NCBI RefSeq assembly: GCF_010994375.1
Contig: NZ_WHMA01000007.1
Location: 80,142 to 144,141 of the forward strand
Direction: 5' to 3'
DNA: 64,000 nucleotides
From: Halomonas sp. NO4
GTDB lineage: Bacteria; Pseudomonadota; Gammaproteobacteria; Pseudomonadales; Halomonadaceae
A program made the position numbers and the translations under genes. Shown in pieces: positions 38,605 to 45,271 of this stretch. The number at the start of each line of letters is the position of its first letter. Position 1 is the stretch's first letter. The notes below the pieces were generated by a model. That model did not search any database, was not told where the DNA came from, and saw only the letters and a program-made list of their open reading frames with translations.

Positions 38605-40056
38605 ATGCTGCGCAACCTCCGCTCCGGCCTCGCCGCCGGCCCTCTGATCGCGGCGCTTGCCCTGCTGCCCGCCCAGGTCGCGGCTACGGAAGACTATGGC
38701 CTGCCCAGCCTGGCCGGTGCCAGCCAGGCCGCCAGCGACGAGGAGTATCGCCTGGGCCGTGCCTGGCTGCGCCAGTTCCGTGCCCAGGCCCCCCTCTGGC
38801 AGGATCCTTTCGCCCAGGAATACGTGGAATCGCTGGTGGCAAGACTCACCCCACACAGCGCCCTGACCGATATGCGCACGGTGGTTACCCTGGTGGAGAG
38901 CCGCACCCTCAACGCCTTTGCCGTACCCGGCGGGGTGGTCGGGCTCAACGCCGGGCTCTTCGCCTTCGCCGAGGAGGAAGACGCTGCCGCCTCGGTGGTG
39001 GCCCACGAACTCGGCCACCTCTCGCAGCGCCACTATGCCCGCGGCATGGAACGCGCCGAGCAGACCCAACTCCCCGCCATGGCTGCGATGCTGGCCGGCA
39101 TGCTGATTGCCGCCAGCGGCGCCGGCAATGCCGGCATTGCTGCGGCCATGGGCTCCCAGGCGGCACTGCTGCAGGACCAGCTCACCTACTCGCGACGCTT
39201 CGAACAGGAAGCCGACCGCATCGGCCTGCAGGCCATGACCCAGGCCGGCTTCGACCCCCAGGCCATGGTGCGCATGTTCCGCGCCATGCAGCGCCAGGTA
39301 AGCCTGCAGGGCGGCAACCCGCCGGAGTTCCTGCTCACCCACCCGCTCACCGAGTCACGACTCAGCGACATCGCCTCCCGCGCCAGCCAGCTGGAAGCGG
39401 CAAAATCCGAGCGGGAAGCGCCGACCTACCACCTGATACGTGCCCGGGCGCTGCTGGCGCTGCATGAGCGCACCCCCCAGCAGGCCGTCACCCGGCTCGC
39501 CCAGGGCGAGGCCCCCGACACCGCCCGGCGCTACCTGGATGCCCTGATCGCGGCCGAGGGCGGCAACATCGACCAGGCCCTGAGCGAACTCGACCGGCTG
39601 GCCGACGCCCTTCCCGACCTGGCGATACTGCCAGCCAGTGCCGCCGAGGCTGCCTTCCAGGCCGGCCGTTACGACGAGGCCATCCAGCGCAGCCGGCGGC
39701 TGCTACGCCTGATGCCGGGCCATGTGCCGACCCGCCTGATCCTCGGCGAGGCGCTGCTGCAGCGCGACCCCGACGAGGCCTACCGCGTGCTGCGCGAGCT
39801 CACCGAAAGCCGTCCGGAACACCCCCAGGCCTTCGCCCTGCTCGCCGAAGCCGCCGGCCGCAGCGGCCGTGAAGCCTGGGGTCACCTGGCACGTGCCGAG
39901 CAGCTGCAGCTCAGCGGAGAGATAGACCGCGCCGTCCGCCAGCTCGACGTCGCCAGCGACGTTGCCGAACGCGACGGTGACCGCTCCGCCGCCAGCCGCA
40001 TCGAAACGCGCCGAGAAGACTTCATCGACTATAGGGAGACGATGGAGAAGTTCTGA
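38605..40056 (+). CDS. bepA: periplasmic M48 metalloprotease with TPR repeats (BepA-like)
   Basis: The 483-residue protein has a signal peptide ending near AQVAA, then the zinc motif HELGHLSQRH at about 133 and the downstream glutamate region SRRFEQEADRIGLQAM. A C-terminal half of helical tetratricopeptide repeats follows. BepA is a periplasmic quality-control protease and chaperone for LptD and other outer-membrane proteins. Together with bamC in the window it serves outer-membrane biogenesis. Confidence 0.92.
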   Translation: MLRNLRSGLAAGPLIAALALLPAQVAATEDYGLPSLAGASQAASDEEYRLGRAWLRQFRAQAPLWQDPFAQEYVESLVARLTPHSALTDMRTVVTLVESRTLNAFAVPGGVVGLNAGLFAFAEEEDAAASVVAHELGHLSQRHYARGMERAEQTQLPAMAAMLAGMLIAASGAGNAGIAAAMGSQAALLQDQLTYSRRFEQEADRIGLQAMTQAGFDPQAMVRMFRAMQRQVSLQGGNPPEFLLTHPLTESRLSDIASRASQLEAAKSEREAPTYHLIRARALLALHERTPQQAVTRLAQGEAPDTARRYLDALIAAEGGNIDQALSELDRLADALPDLAILPASAAEAAFQAGRYDEAIQRSRRLLRLMPGHVPTRLILGEALLQRDPDEAYRVLRELTESRPEHPQAFALLAEAAGRSGREAWGHLARAEQLQLSGEIDRAVRQLDVASDVAERDGDRSAASRIETRREDFIDYRETMEKF

Positions 40057-40057
40057 T

Positions 40058-40120
40058 CAGGAACGAGGAACAAGGGGCGAGGCGCGATGAAGAGCGCCTC
40101 GAGCCGCGCCCCTCGAACCT
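40058..40120. repeat. palindromic intergenic element between bepA and nadA
   Basis: The gap has an inner stem GAGGCGC/GCGCCTC (40079-40085, 40094-40100) flanked by AAGGGGCG and CGCCCCT arms. It ends with CCTCGAACCT (40111-40120), the same sequence that makes up the tandem array after crbR. As at crbR, this motif abuts a stop codon (nadA TAA). It probably serves as a bidirectional terminator and may be a dispersed repeat of this genome. Confidence 0.5.
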
Positions 40121-41148
40121 TATGCCTGGAAGTTCAGCATCCGCTCCAAGGGCTTGAGCGCCGCCTGGCGCAGCGCGGCATCCACGAAGACCTCCCCGGA
40201 TTGCTCGCGAAGGCTCGCCGCCAGGTTGTCCAGGGCATTCATTGCCATCCAGGGGCAGTGGGCGCAGCTCTTGCAGGTGGCGCCGTTGCCGGCGGTGGGC
40301 GCCTCGAACAGCGTCTTGTCCGGCACCGCCTGCTGCATCTTGAAGAAGATGCCGCGGTCGGTGGCCACGATCAGCTTGTCGTTGGGCAGCGACTTGGCGG
40401 CCTTGATCAGCTGCGAGGTGGAACCCGCCACGTCAGCGAGTTCCACCACCGGAGCCGGCGACTCGGGGTGCACCAGCACCGCGGCTTCCGGGTAGAGCGC
40501 CTTGAGGTCCTCGACGCCCTGTGCCTTGAACTCCTCGTGGACGATGCAGGCGCCGTCCCACAGCAGCATGTCGGCACCGGTCTGCTTCTGGATGTAACCG
40601 CCCAGGTGCTTGTCGGGGGCCCAGAGGATCTTCTCGCCGCGTGCCTGGAGGTGCTCGATCACGTCCACGGCAATGGAGGAGGTCACCACCCAGTCGGCGC
40701 GCGCCTTCACCGCCGCGGAGGTGTTGGCGTAGACCACCACGGTACGGTCGGGATGGGCGTCGCAGAAGGCGCTGAATTCCTCGGCCGGGCAGCCCACGTC
40801 CAGTGAGCAGGTGGCCTCCAGGGTGGGCATCAGCACGCGCTTCTCCGGCGAGAGGATCTTGGCCGTCTCGCCCATGAAGCGCACCCCGGCCACCACCAGG
40901 GTCTCGGCCTCGTGGCGGGCGCCGAAGCGTGCCATCTCCAGGGAGTCGGCTACGCAACCGCCGGTCTCCTCGGCGAGCTGCTGGATGGCGTCGTCGGTGT
41001 AGTAGTGGGCCACCAGGACGGCGTTGTGAGCCTCGAGCAGGCGCTTGATCTCGGCAACGCGCGCCTCGTCCTCGGCGGGAATCCGGGTGGGGCAGTAGGT
41101 ACGTGCGAGCTGCTCACGCAGATCGGCACGGGAAGTCATGATCGTCAT
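40120..41148 (-). CDS. nadA: quinolinate synthase
   Basis: NadA condenses iminoaspartate with dihydroxyacetone phosphate using a [4Fe-4S] cluster. The 342-residue protein has [34 protein letters not shown] and [13 protein letters not shown], which contain the cluster-binding cysteines. The start is uncertain (ATG 41148 or 41139) because neither has a strong Shine-Dalgarno sequence. It works in NAD synthesis ahead of NadC, also in this window. Confidence 0.95.
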   Translation of the reverse strand: MTIMTSRADLREQLARTYCPTRIPAEDEARVAEIKRLLEAHNAVLVAHYYTDDAIQQLAEETGGCVADSLEMARFGARHEAETLVVAGVRFMGETAKILSPEKRVLMPTLEATCSLDVGCPAEEFSAFCDAHPDRTVVVYANTSAAVKARADWVVTSSIAVDVIEHLQARGEKILWAPDKHLGGYIQKQTGADMLLWDGACIVHEEFKAQGVEDLKALYPEAAVLVHPESPAPVVELADVAGSTSQLIKAAKSLPNDKLIVATDRGIFFKMQQAVPDKTLFEAPTAGNGATCKSCAHCPWMAMNALDNLAASLREQSGEVFVDAALRQAALKPLERMLNFQA

Positions 41149-41335
41149 CGTGTCTACCACTGTGACCGGCAGGGGCTCCCCCTGCATGGACCGGGAACAT
41201 CGCCACCGCGCGCTCCGCGCGGGCGATGCGCCAAGGAGCCCGTGGCGTCTCTCGCGGTTGGGCTCCGCTGGCTGCTGCTCAATGCAGCAACCGTCTTCAT
41301 TCTAGACCACGATGCACCGTAATTGCTCCCCCGGG

Positions 41336-41353
41336 CTTCACGAACCCGTGAAG
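41336..41353. promoter_or_regulatory. 18-bp dyad CTTCACG-AACC-CGTGAAG downstream of crp1
   Basis: Perfect 7-bp arms around AACC stand six bases after the crp1 stop and 187 bp before nadA. The same dyad with AACT recurs at 43147-43164. It could be the stem of a crp1 terminator, though no T-run follows, or a protein-binding site; the recurrence favours the latter. Confidence 0.45.
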
Positions 41354-41358
41354 ATGCA

Positions 41359-42075
41359 TCAGCAGTGGTCGTCCAGCACCTGCGAGTATAGCGAACGGTC
41401 GGCACGATAGCAGCCACAGGACGCTTCGATCAGGCCGGCCCGGTCGAGCACGATGATGTTACCGCGACGATAGCTGATCAACGCTCGCTCTTGCAGCGCC
41501 GTTGCCGCCTGAGTGATGCCAGCACGCCGGACACCCAGCATCGCCGCCAGAAATTCGTGGGTCAGCTGTAGCCTGTCGGAACCGGCGCGATCCTGGGTCA
41601 TCAGTAGCCAGCGCGCCAGCCGGGCCTCGACCTGGTGAAAGTGCGTGCAGGCAGCCGTTCGGGCAAGCTGACCGATGACCACATAAAGGTAGCGTTGCAG
41701 CCGCTGTTGCAGCACGGGACAACTGGGCAGCAGACTGCGAAACCGAGCGGCATCCATGCGCAGCGCCATGCCGGCGCCTTGTACCAGTGCACACAGCGGC
41801 GATTGCTCGACGCCGAGGAGCAACGATACTCCCATCATGCCCTCGCGCCCCGCCATTGCCACTTCCAGCCGTTCGCCGTCATCGAAGCTGACGATCAGCG
41901 AAATGAAACCGTCGAGGGGAAAGTAGACCTGCTCGATGAGCGCGCCCGGCTCGACCAGAATCTCCCCAAACACCAGGCTTGCAGGCTCGCAAGCGGCCAT
42001 GAAGGCGGCATGTTCAGTCGCCGGCAGCGCATGAAGCAGCCGGTTGGCGGCGGGAAAAGCGGGGCGGGGGTGCAT
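41359..42075 (-). CDS. Crp/Fnr-family transcription regulator, copy 1
   Basis: The 238-residue protein starts at ATG 42075, with GGAG five bases upstream; an in-frame ATG at 42111 has no ribosome site. It has a cyclic-nucleotide-binding-like fold (about 15-125) and a C-terminal winged helix with LTHEFLAAMLGVRRAGITQAATALQ. It has no FNR cluster cysteines at the N-terminus, and its recognition helix (RRAGITQAA) lacks the E..SR pattern. It is a diverged paralogue of the next regulator. A 14-bp dyad (42215-42228) precedes it. Confidence 0.88.
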   Translation of the reverse strand: MHPRPAFPAANRLLHALPATEHAAFMAACEPASLVFGEILVEPGALIEQVYFPLDGFISLIVSFDDGERLEVAMAGREGMMGVSLLLGVEQSPLCALVQGAGMALRMDAARFRSLLPSCPVLQQRLQRYLYVVIGQLARTAACTHFHQVEARLARWLLMTQDRAGSDRLQLTHEFLAAMLGVRRAGITQAATALQERALISYRRGNIIVLDRAGLIEASCGCYRADRSLYSQVLDDHC

Positions 42076-42186
42076 GGCTGCTCCGGCGTCGACGTACCTG
42101 GCAAGCGGCATGGATACATACTGAATGATTTCGATGTCGACTGCAGACCGAGATCCTGAGAGACTTCAATCAGGCGATATGGGTGC

Positions 42187-42228
42187 AGACTAGCATGCGG
42201 CAAAACACGCGTCGGCACGCTAGCGTAC
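42187..42228 (-). promoter_or_regulatory. GYACG-N4-CGYRC dyad and -10 of crp1
   Basis: GCACGCTAGCGTAC (42215-42228, plus strand) reads GTACG-CTAG-CGTGC in the direction of crp1. TAGTCT on the minus strand (42187-42192) is centred 32 bp downstream of the dyad centre. After the dyad comes C-GACG, shared by the other sites in the island. Confidence 0.55.
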
Positions 42229-42250
42229 ATAGGATGGATGGGATGCGGGC

Positions 42251-42970
42251 TCACATCTTCGTTCGACCATCCAGCAGACGGTCGTACTCGCTTTTGACCA
42301 CCGCATAGCACTCGCAGACCCTGGCTTCGAGACCCGGCCGGTCGAGCACGGTGATGTGTCCACGATGATAGGCGATCAGCCCCGCCCGTTGGAGCTTGCC
42401 TGCCGATTCGGTCACGCCTTCCCGGCGCACCCCGAGCATGTTCGCGATCAATTCCTGGGTCATGATCAACCGATCACCCGGCAAGCGGTCGAGGCTCAGC
42501 AGCAGCCAGCGACACAGCTGCTGGTCGACGGTGTGGTGGCGGTTGCAGACCGCCGTCTGCGCCATTTGCGTCAGCAGCGCCTGGGTATAGCGAAGCAGCA
42601 GCCGCTGCATCGCACCGGCACGATAGAATTCATCCTTGAGGCGCTGCCCCTTGAGGCGATAGGCCTCGCCGGCACTCTGCACGATGGCCCGGCTCGGCGT
42701 CGTCTCACCGCCCATGAACAATGACACGCCCACGATCCCTTCATTGCCCACCACCGCAATTTCCGTGGAGGCCCCGTTCTCCATCACGCAGAGCAGCGAC
42801 ACGATGGCATCCAGGGGGAAATAGACGTGCTGCATCACGCCGCCGGATTCGCACAGCGACTTCCCCAACGGCAAGGCCACTCGCTCGAGGTGGGGTAGCA
42901 GCCGCGCTCGTTCGTTCTCCGGCAATAGCGCCAGCAGCTGGTTCCGAGGGTCATACGGCGGTGCCGACAT
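42251..42970 (-). CDS. Crp/Fnr-family transcription regulator, copy 2
   Basis: The 239-residue protein starts behind GGAGAG. It has a cNMP-binding-like domain (about 10-125) and a winged helix with MTQELIANMLGVRREGVTESAGKLQRAGLI. Compared with FNR (VETISR), the recognition helix reads REGVTE, so it keeps the Glu but not the Ser-Arg pair and should read a different operator. No N-terminal cluster cysteines are present. It resembles copy 1 throughout (shared QVYFPLD/HVYFPLD, GREGMMGVSL/GNEGIVGVSL blocks). Confidence 0.9.
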   Translation of the reverse strand: MSAPPYDPRNQLLALLPENERARLLPHLERVALPLGKSLCESGGVMQHVYFPLDAIVSLLCVMENGASTEIAVVGNEGIVGVSLFMGGETTPSRAIVQSAGEAYRLKGQRLKDEFYRAGAMQRLLLRYTQALLTQMAQTAVCNRHHTVDQQLCRWLLLSLDRLPGDRLIMTQELIANMLGVRREGVTESAGKLQRAGLIAYHRGHITVLDRPGLEARVCECYAVVKSEYDRLLDGRTKM

Positions 42971-43065
42971 CCCTAGCTCTCCTTTGTGGGCTTCAGCGCC
43001 AGGGACTGTGGACTATGTGGGTCACCAAACGGATGGCACTCGCGTCCTCCCGGCAAGCTGTCACC

Positions 43066-43133
43066 AGTATAGAGGCTTGGCGGCGCTCTACGTACGCTAG
43101 CGCACCGACGCCGGCCTACCGATCCACCATGAT
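43066..43133. promoter_or_regulatory. divergent promoter region with dyad GTACG-CTAG-CGCAC
   Basis: The dyad lies at 43092-43105 and is followed by C-GACG. On the plus strand CATGAT (43128-43133) is centred 32 bp downstream; on the minus strand TATACT (43066-43071) is centred 30 bp away in the direction of crp2. One site may thus serve both the 81-residue gene at 43189 and autoregulation of crp2. Confidence 0.6.
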
Positions 43134-43146
43134 CGTGCTACCGATG

Positions 43147-43164
43147 CTTCACGAACTCGTGAAG
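43147..43164. promoter_or_regulatory. 18-bp dyad CTTCACG-AACT-CGTGAAG
   Basis: Perfect 7-bp arms around AACT lie near the predicted transcript start of the 43189 gene. The dyad is nearly identical to the one at 41336-41353. The position would suit a repressor or an mRNA hairpin just ahead of the ribosome site. Confidence 0.45.
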
Positions 43165-43188
43165 GCCGGACAGTGACGCGAGGTCACC

Positions 43189-43434
43189 ATGTCATCCTCC
43201 CTCCAGCACGACACTCTTCCCTCACCTGCATTCGAGCAATTCACGCGCCTGCCCAACCGTGAGACGAGTGAACAGCAGCATGGCTATCCCTTCAAACCGC
43301 AACGCTTGCCCGAAGCACCACTTGCGACACTTCCCGGCGAGAAACTCGACGAGCCCCCCAAGCGCGCTGCCGAAGGCGACGACGACCTGATGAGCAATGA
43401 CATCAATGCGACCGCCCCTGAGGCACTGTCATGA
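43189..43434 (+). CDS. small hydrophilic protein of unknown function
   Basis: I do not recognise this 81-residue protein. It is polar, Pro- and acid-rich (LPEAPLATLPGEKLDEPPKR), has no membrane segment or signal peptide and looks disordered. ATG 43189 follows GCGAGG. A promoter with the island dyad and CATGAT lies 56-97 bp upstream, which supports it being real. It is divergent from crp2. Confidence 0.5.
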   Translation: MSSSLQHDTLPSPAFEQFTRLPNRETSEQQHGYPFKPQRLPEAPLATLPGEKLDEPPKRAAEGDDDLMSNDINATAPEALS

Positions 43435-43556
43435 CGCATCAGTAGCCGTATCCGTCCCAGGGCGACGACTCACGCCTTGGGCCGACGGCATACCTCCACT
43501 GCCGAGCCCGAGATCGTCGAGCGACGGTGGAGGCCATTTCCGCATGGCCACACAGC

Positions 43557-43637
43557 ATGGACTGGGGTTATATGCCTGGCAGTGTTACGGGAGTAGTCCT
43601 GCTGGTGCTGGTATCGCTCTTGGCAGGCAAGGCTTGA
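43557..43637 (+). CDS. possible 26-residue hydrophobic peptide
   Basis: The frame from ATG 43557 encodes a short polar start (MDWGYMPGS) and then one hydrophobic helix (VTGVVLLVLVSLLAGKA). It ends 24 bp before a hairpin shared with convergent csbD, as a real gene would. No clear Shine-Dalgarno sequence is visible (GGAGG is more than 20 bp upstream), and I cannot name a family. It resembles the many tiny membrane proteins found in stress islands. Confidence 0.35.
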   Translation: MDWGYMPGSVTGVVLLVLVSLLAGKA

Positions 43638-43660
43638 GGCAATCCATACCCGATATGAAA

Positions 43661-43685
43661 TGCCGGCGACATAGCGTCGCCGGCA
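43661..43685. terminator. terminator of csbD, possibly shared with the small upstream frame
   Basis: A 10-bp stem TGCCGGCGAC/GTCGCCGGCA with loop ATAGC is followed on the minus strand by TTTCAT. It stands 38 bp after the csbD stop. Confidence 0.72.
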
Positions 43686-43723
43686 GTATGCAATAGGTGA
43701 CGAACCCCGAAAACTAGCGAAGA

Positions 43724-43927
43724 TCAGTGCTTGGAGGCCTTTTCAAACTCTCTGACCTGCTTTTCAGCCTCTTCTCTCGAAATACCGTAGGCCTGCTGAA
43801 TTTCGCCTGCCAGCTGGTCTTGTCTTCCAGCGATTTCATCGAGTCGATCATCGGTCAGCTTGCCCCAATGCTCTTTCACTCTACCCTTTAATTCTTTCCA
43901 ATTACCTTCGATAGTATCTTTGTTCAC
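43724..43927 (-). CDS. CsbD-family stress protein
   Basis: The 67-residue hydrophilic protein starts with GTG 43927 (VNKDTIEGNWKELKGRVKEHWGKLTDD), the CsbD-family pattern. AAGGAGAG five bases upstream fixes the GTG start. CsbD-like proteins are abundant general-stress proteins of unknown biochemistry. A dyad of the island type and a CATAAG -10 lie about 100-140 bp upstream. Confidence 0.93.
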   Translation of the reverse strand: MNKDTIEGNWKELKGRVKEHWGKLTDDRLDEIAGRQDQLAGEIQQAYGISREEAEKQVREFEKASKH

Positions 43928-44022
43928 CTGTCTCTCCTTCGGCCTTGTCTGCCGACTCATGGAGCCGTGGGACGGACACACATTGGCGCAAGACTTCGGT
44001 CCATCACCTCCACATCTTGGCC

Positions 44023-44065
44023 CTTATGTCGAGTCGCGTCTGTTGGTTATCGCACGCAAGCGTGC
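44023..44065 (-). promoter_or_regulatory. GCACG-CAAG-CGTGC dyad and -10 of csbD
   Basis: The dyad GCACGCAAGCGTGC (44052-44065) has perfect 6-bp arms. CATAAG on the minus strand (44023-44028) is centred 33 bp downstream of its centre, toward csbD. Confidence 0.5.
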
Positions 44066-44143
44066 TTCTTCCGCCCAGCCGTGCGCTATACCACTCTCCC
44101 ATCGCTCCGGCATCCACGCCTGAATCCCTTTTCATCGTCTTGC

Positions 44144-44186
44144 GTACGCTTACGCACAGACGGCCGAACGGTCGGACAACGATCCT
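44144..44186 (+). promoter_or_regulatory. GTACG-CTTA-CGCAC dyad upstream of the barrel gene
   Basis: The dyad (44144-44157) is followed by A-GACGG, as at the other plus-strand sites. GATCCT (44181-44186), a weak -10, is centred 33 bp downstream. The gene starts 151 bp after the dyad. Confidence 0.5.
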
Positions 44187-44307
44187 GAAGCGGGCGTATA
44201 CGCCGGCTGACTGCCTTGGCCTCTACCGCCGCAGCACGGTCTGCGCCTAGTTGGTAATGGCGCAGTTCGCAAATGCAATCTGCATGAATGCAAGCAAGGA
44301 ACCTCTC

Positions 44308-44856
44308 ATGAACACGATCAACGCTGCGGCAATCGCCATCTGTATTCTCGGCGCACTACCGATGACAGCATCCGCACAATCCTCCGAGTTCGGCCCTCAA
44401 CAGGGCGGCCGGGAGTTCTCCCTCTCCGGAACCGGCAGTAGCGACCGGAATTTCGATAGCAGCAGCTTCGGCGTGACCGGCGACCTGGGATGGTACTTGC
44501 GCGATGACATGGTTTCCGGCATCCGGCAAAGCATCAATTACGCTAGTATCGAAGGCGAAAATATCAAGGATGATTTCTGGAACGGCTCGACCCGTGGATA
44601 TTTCAACTATCAATTCCTAAAAGATCGCGCGCGGCCTTTCATCGGCGGCAGCCTCGGCGGCATCTACGGCGACGGCGTCAAGGACAGTGCCTTCGCCGGC
44701 GTGGAAACGGGTATGAAGTACTACGTGCAGACGAACACTTATTTCCTTGCCCGTGCCGAATACCAATTCTTTTTCAGCAGCACTAGTGATGCTTCCGATG
44801 CATTCCAGGACGACGGGGCCTGGGCCTATACGGTGGGGCTGGGTTACAACTTCTGA
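44308..44856 (+). CDS. small outer-membrane beta-barrel protein
   Basis: The 182-residue protein starts at ATG 44308 (AAGGAA upstream). It has a signal peptide ending in TASA and then alternating polar/hydrophobic strands (FSLSGTGSSDRNFDSS, GVTGDLGWYLRDD, TRGYFNYQFL, ARPFIGGSLGGIYG, TGMKYYVQTNTYFLARAEYQFFF). It ends with YTVGLGYNF; a C-terminal Phe is the usual outer-membrane barrel signal. The size suits an eight-stranded OmpA/OmpW-like barrel. The function is unknown. Confidence 0.82.
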   Translation: MNTINAAAIAICILGALPMTASAQSSEFGPQQGGREFSLSGTGSSDRNFDSSSFGVTGDLGWYLRDDMVSGIRQSINYASIEGENIKDDFWNGSTRGYFNYQFLKDRARPFIGGSLGGIYGDGVKDSAFAGVETGMKYYVQTNTYFLARAEYQFFFSSTSDASDAFQDDGAWAYTVGLGYNF

Positions 44857-44917
44857 GTCATGGCAAAGCGCTGACAACGCACGGTGTCACCCAGCTTCCA
44901 GGGACGATGATCTTTAT

Positions 44918-44959
44918 GTACGACAGCGCACAGACGGTAGGACAGCCATGACATATATT
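44918..44959 (+). promoter_or_regulatory. GTACG-ACAG-CGCAC dyad with TATATT -10
   Basis: The dyad (44918-44931), followed by A-GACGG, has TATATT (44954-44959) centred exactly 32 bp downstream. This is the best class II geometry of the set. The transcript, starting near 44966, would carry the 24-residue gene at 45098 and perhaps the 45272 gene. A related stretch, TTACGCTAGGCGTCGCAC at 45004-45021, may be a degenerate second site. Confidence 0.6.
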
Positions 44960-45097
44960 CAACATGAGCTTGGCAAGGAAAAGGGAACCGCCTGTACAGG
45001 GAGTTACGCTAGGCGTCGCACGGATTTCGGCGCCACCACGACACGAACCATCCCGCAGCATTCTTGAAACAGAACATGCGCCGCAGAGGAAAGCTTC

Positions 45098-45172
45098 ATG
45101 AACAACATCGTCTATATCGTCGGCGCAATCGTCATCGTGCTGGTGATTCTCTCCGTCCTCGGTCTTCGTTGA
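45098..45172 (+). CDS. 24-residue hydrophobic membrane peptide
   Basis: ATG 45098 is preceded by AGAGGAAAG at good distance. The product (MNNIVYIVGAIVIVLVILSV then LGLR) is a single transmembrane helix with a short N-terminus and a C-terminal Arg. Similar tiny proteins ending in LGLR or FGLR are, to my recollection, annotated as hypothetical in many proteobacteria. It lies 167 bp after a dyad/-10 promoter. The role is unknown; a membrane-stress peptide is a guess. Confidence 0.7.
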   Translation: MNNIVYIVGAIVIVLVILSVLGLR

Positions 45173-45271
45173 AACGAACCACGCCACGCGAAGTAGCCGA
45201 TCGGCAAGGCAACACGGTGCGATACAGAACGGCAGGTTGAGAATGACGCCCATGTTCACTGGAGACGCCCC

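Larger units (their letters stand above)
43928..44307. other. 380-bp divergent regulatory gap between csbD and the barrel gene
   Basis: The gap holds two island dyads, one for each direction (44052-44065 and 44144-44157). A third partial match, GTGCGCTATACCAC, lies at 44081-44094. Frames through this gap have unusual composition and no ribosome sites, so I call no gene. Confidence 0.6.

Noticed and set aside
44081..44094. GTGCGCTATACCAC as a further island operator
   Set aside because: Only the left half matches; the right half deviates at two of five bases, so I did not count it among the sites.
44948..45067. Small frame starting MTYIQHELGK upstream of the 24-residue gene
   Set aside because: Its ATG lies upstream of the predicted transcript start and it covers the TATATT -10; composition is poor and no family is recognised.
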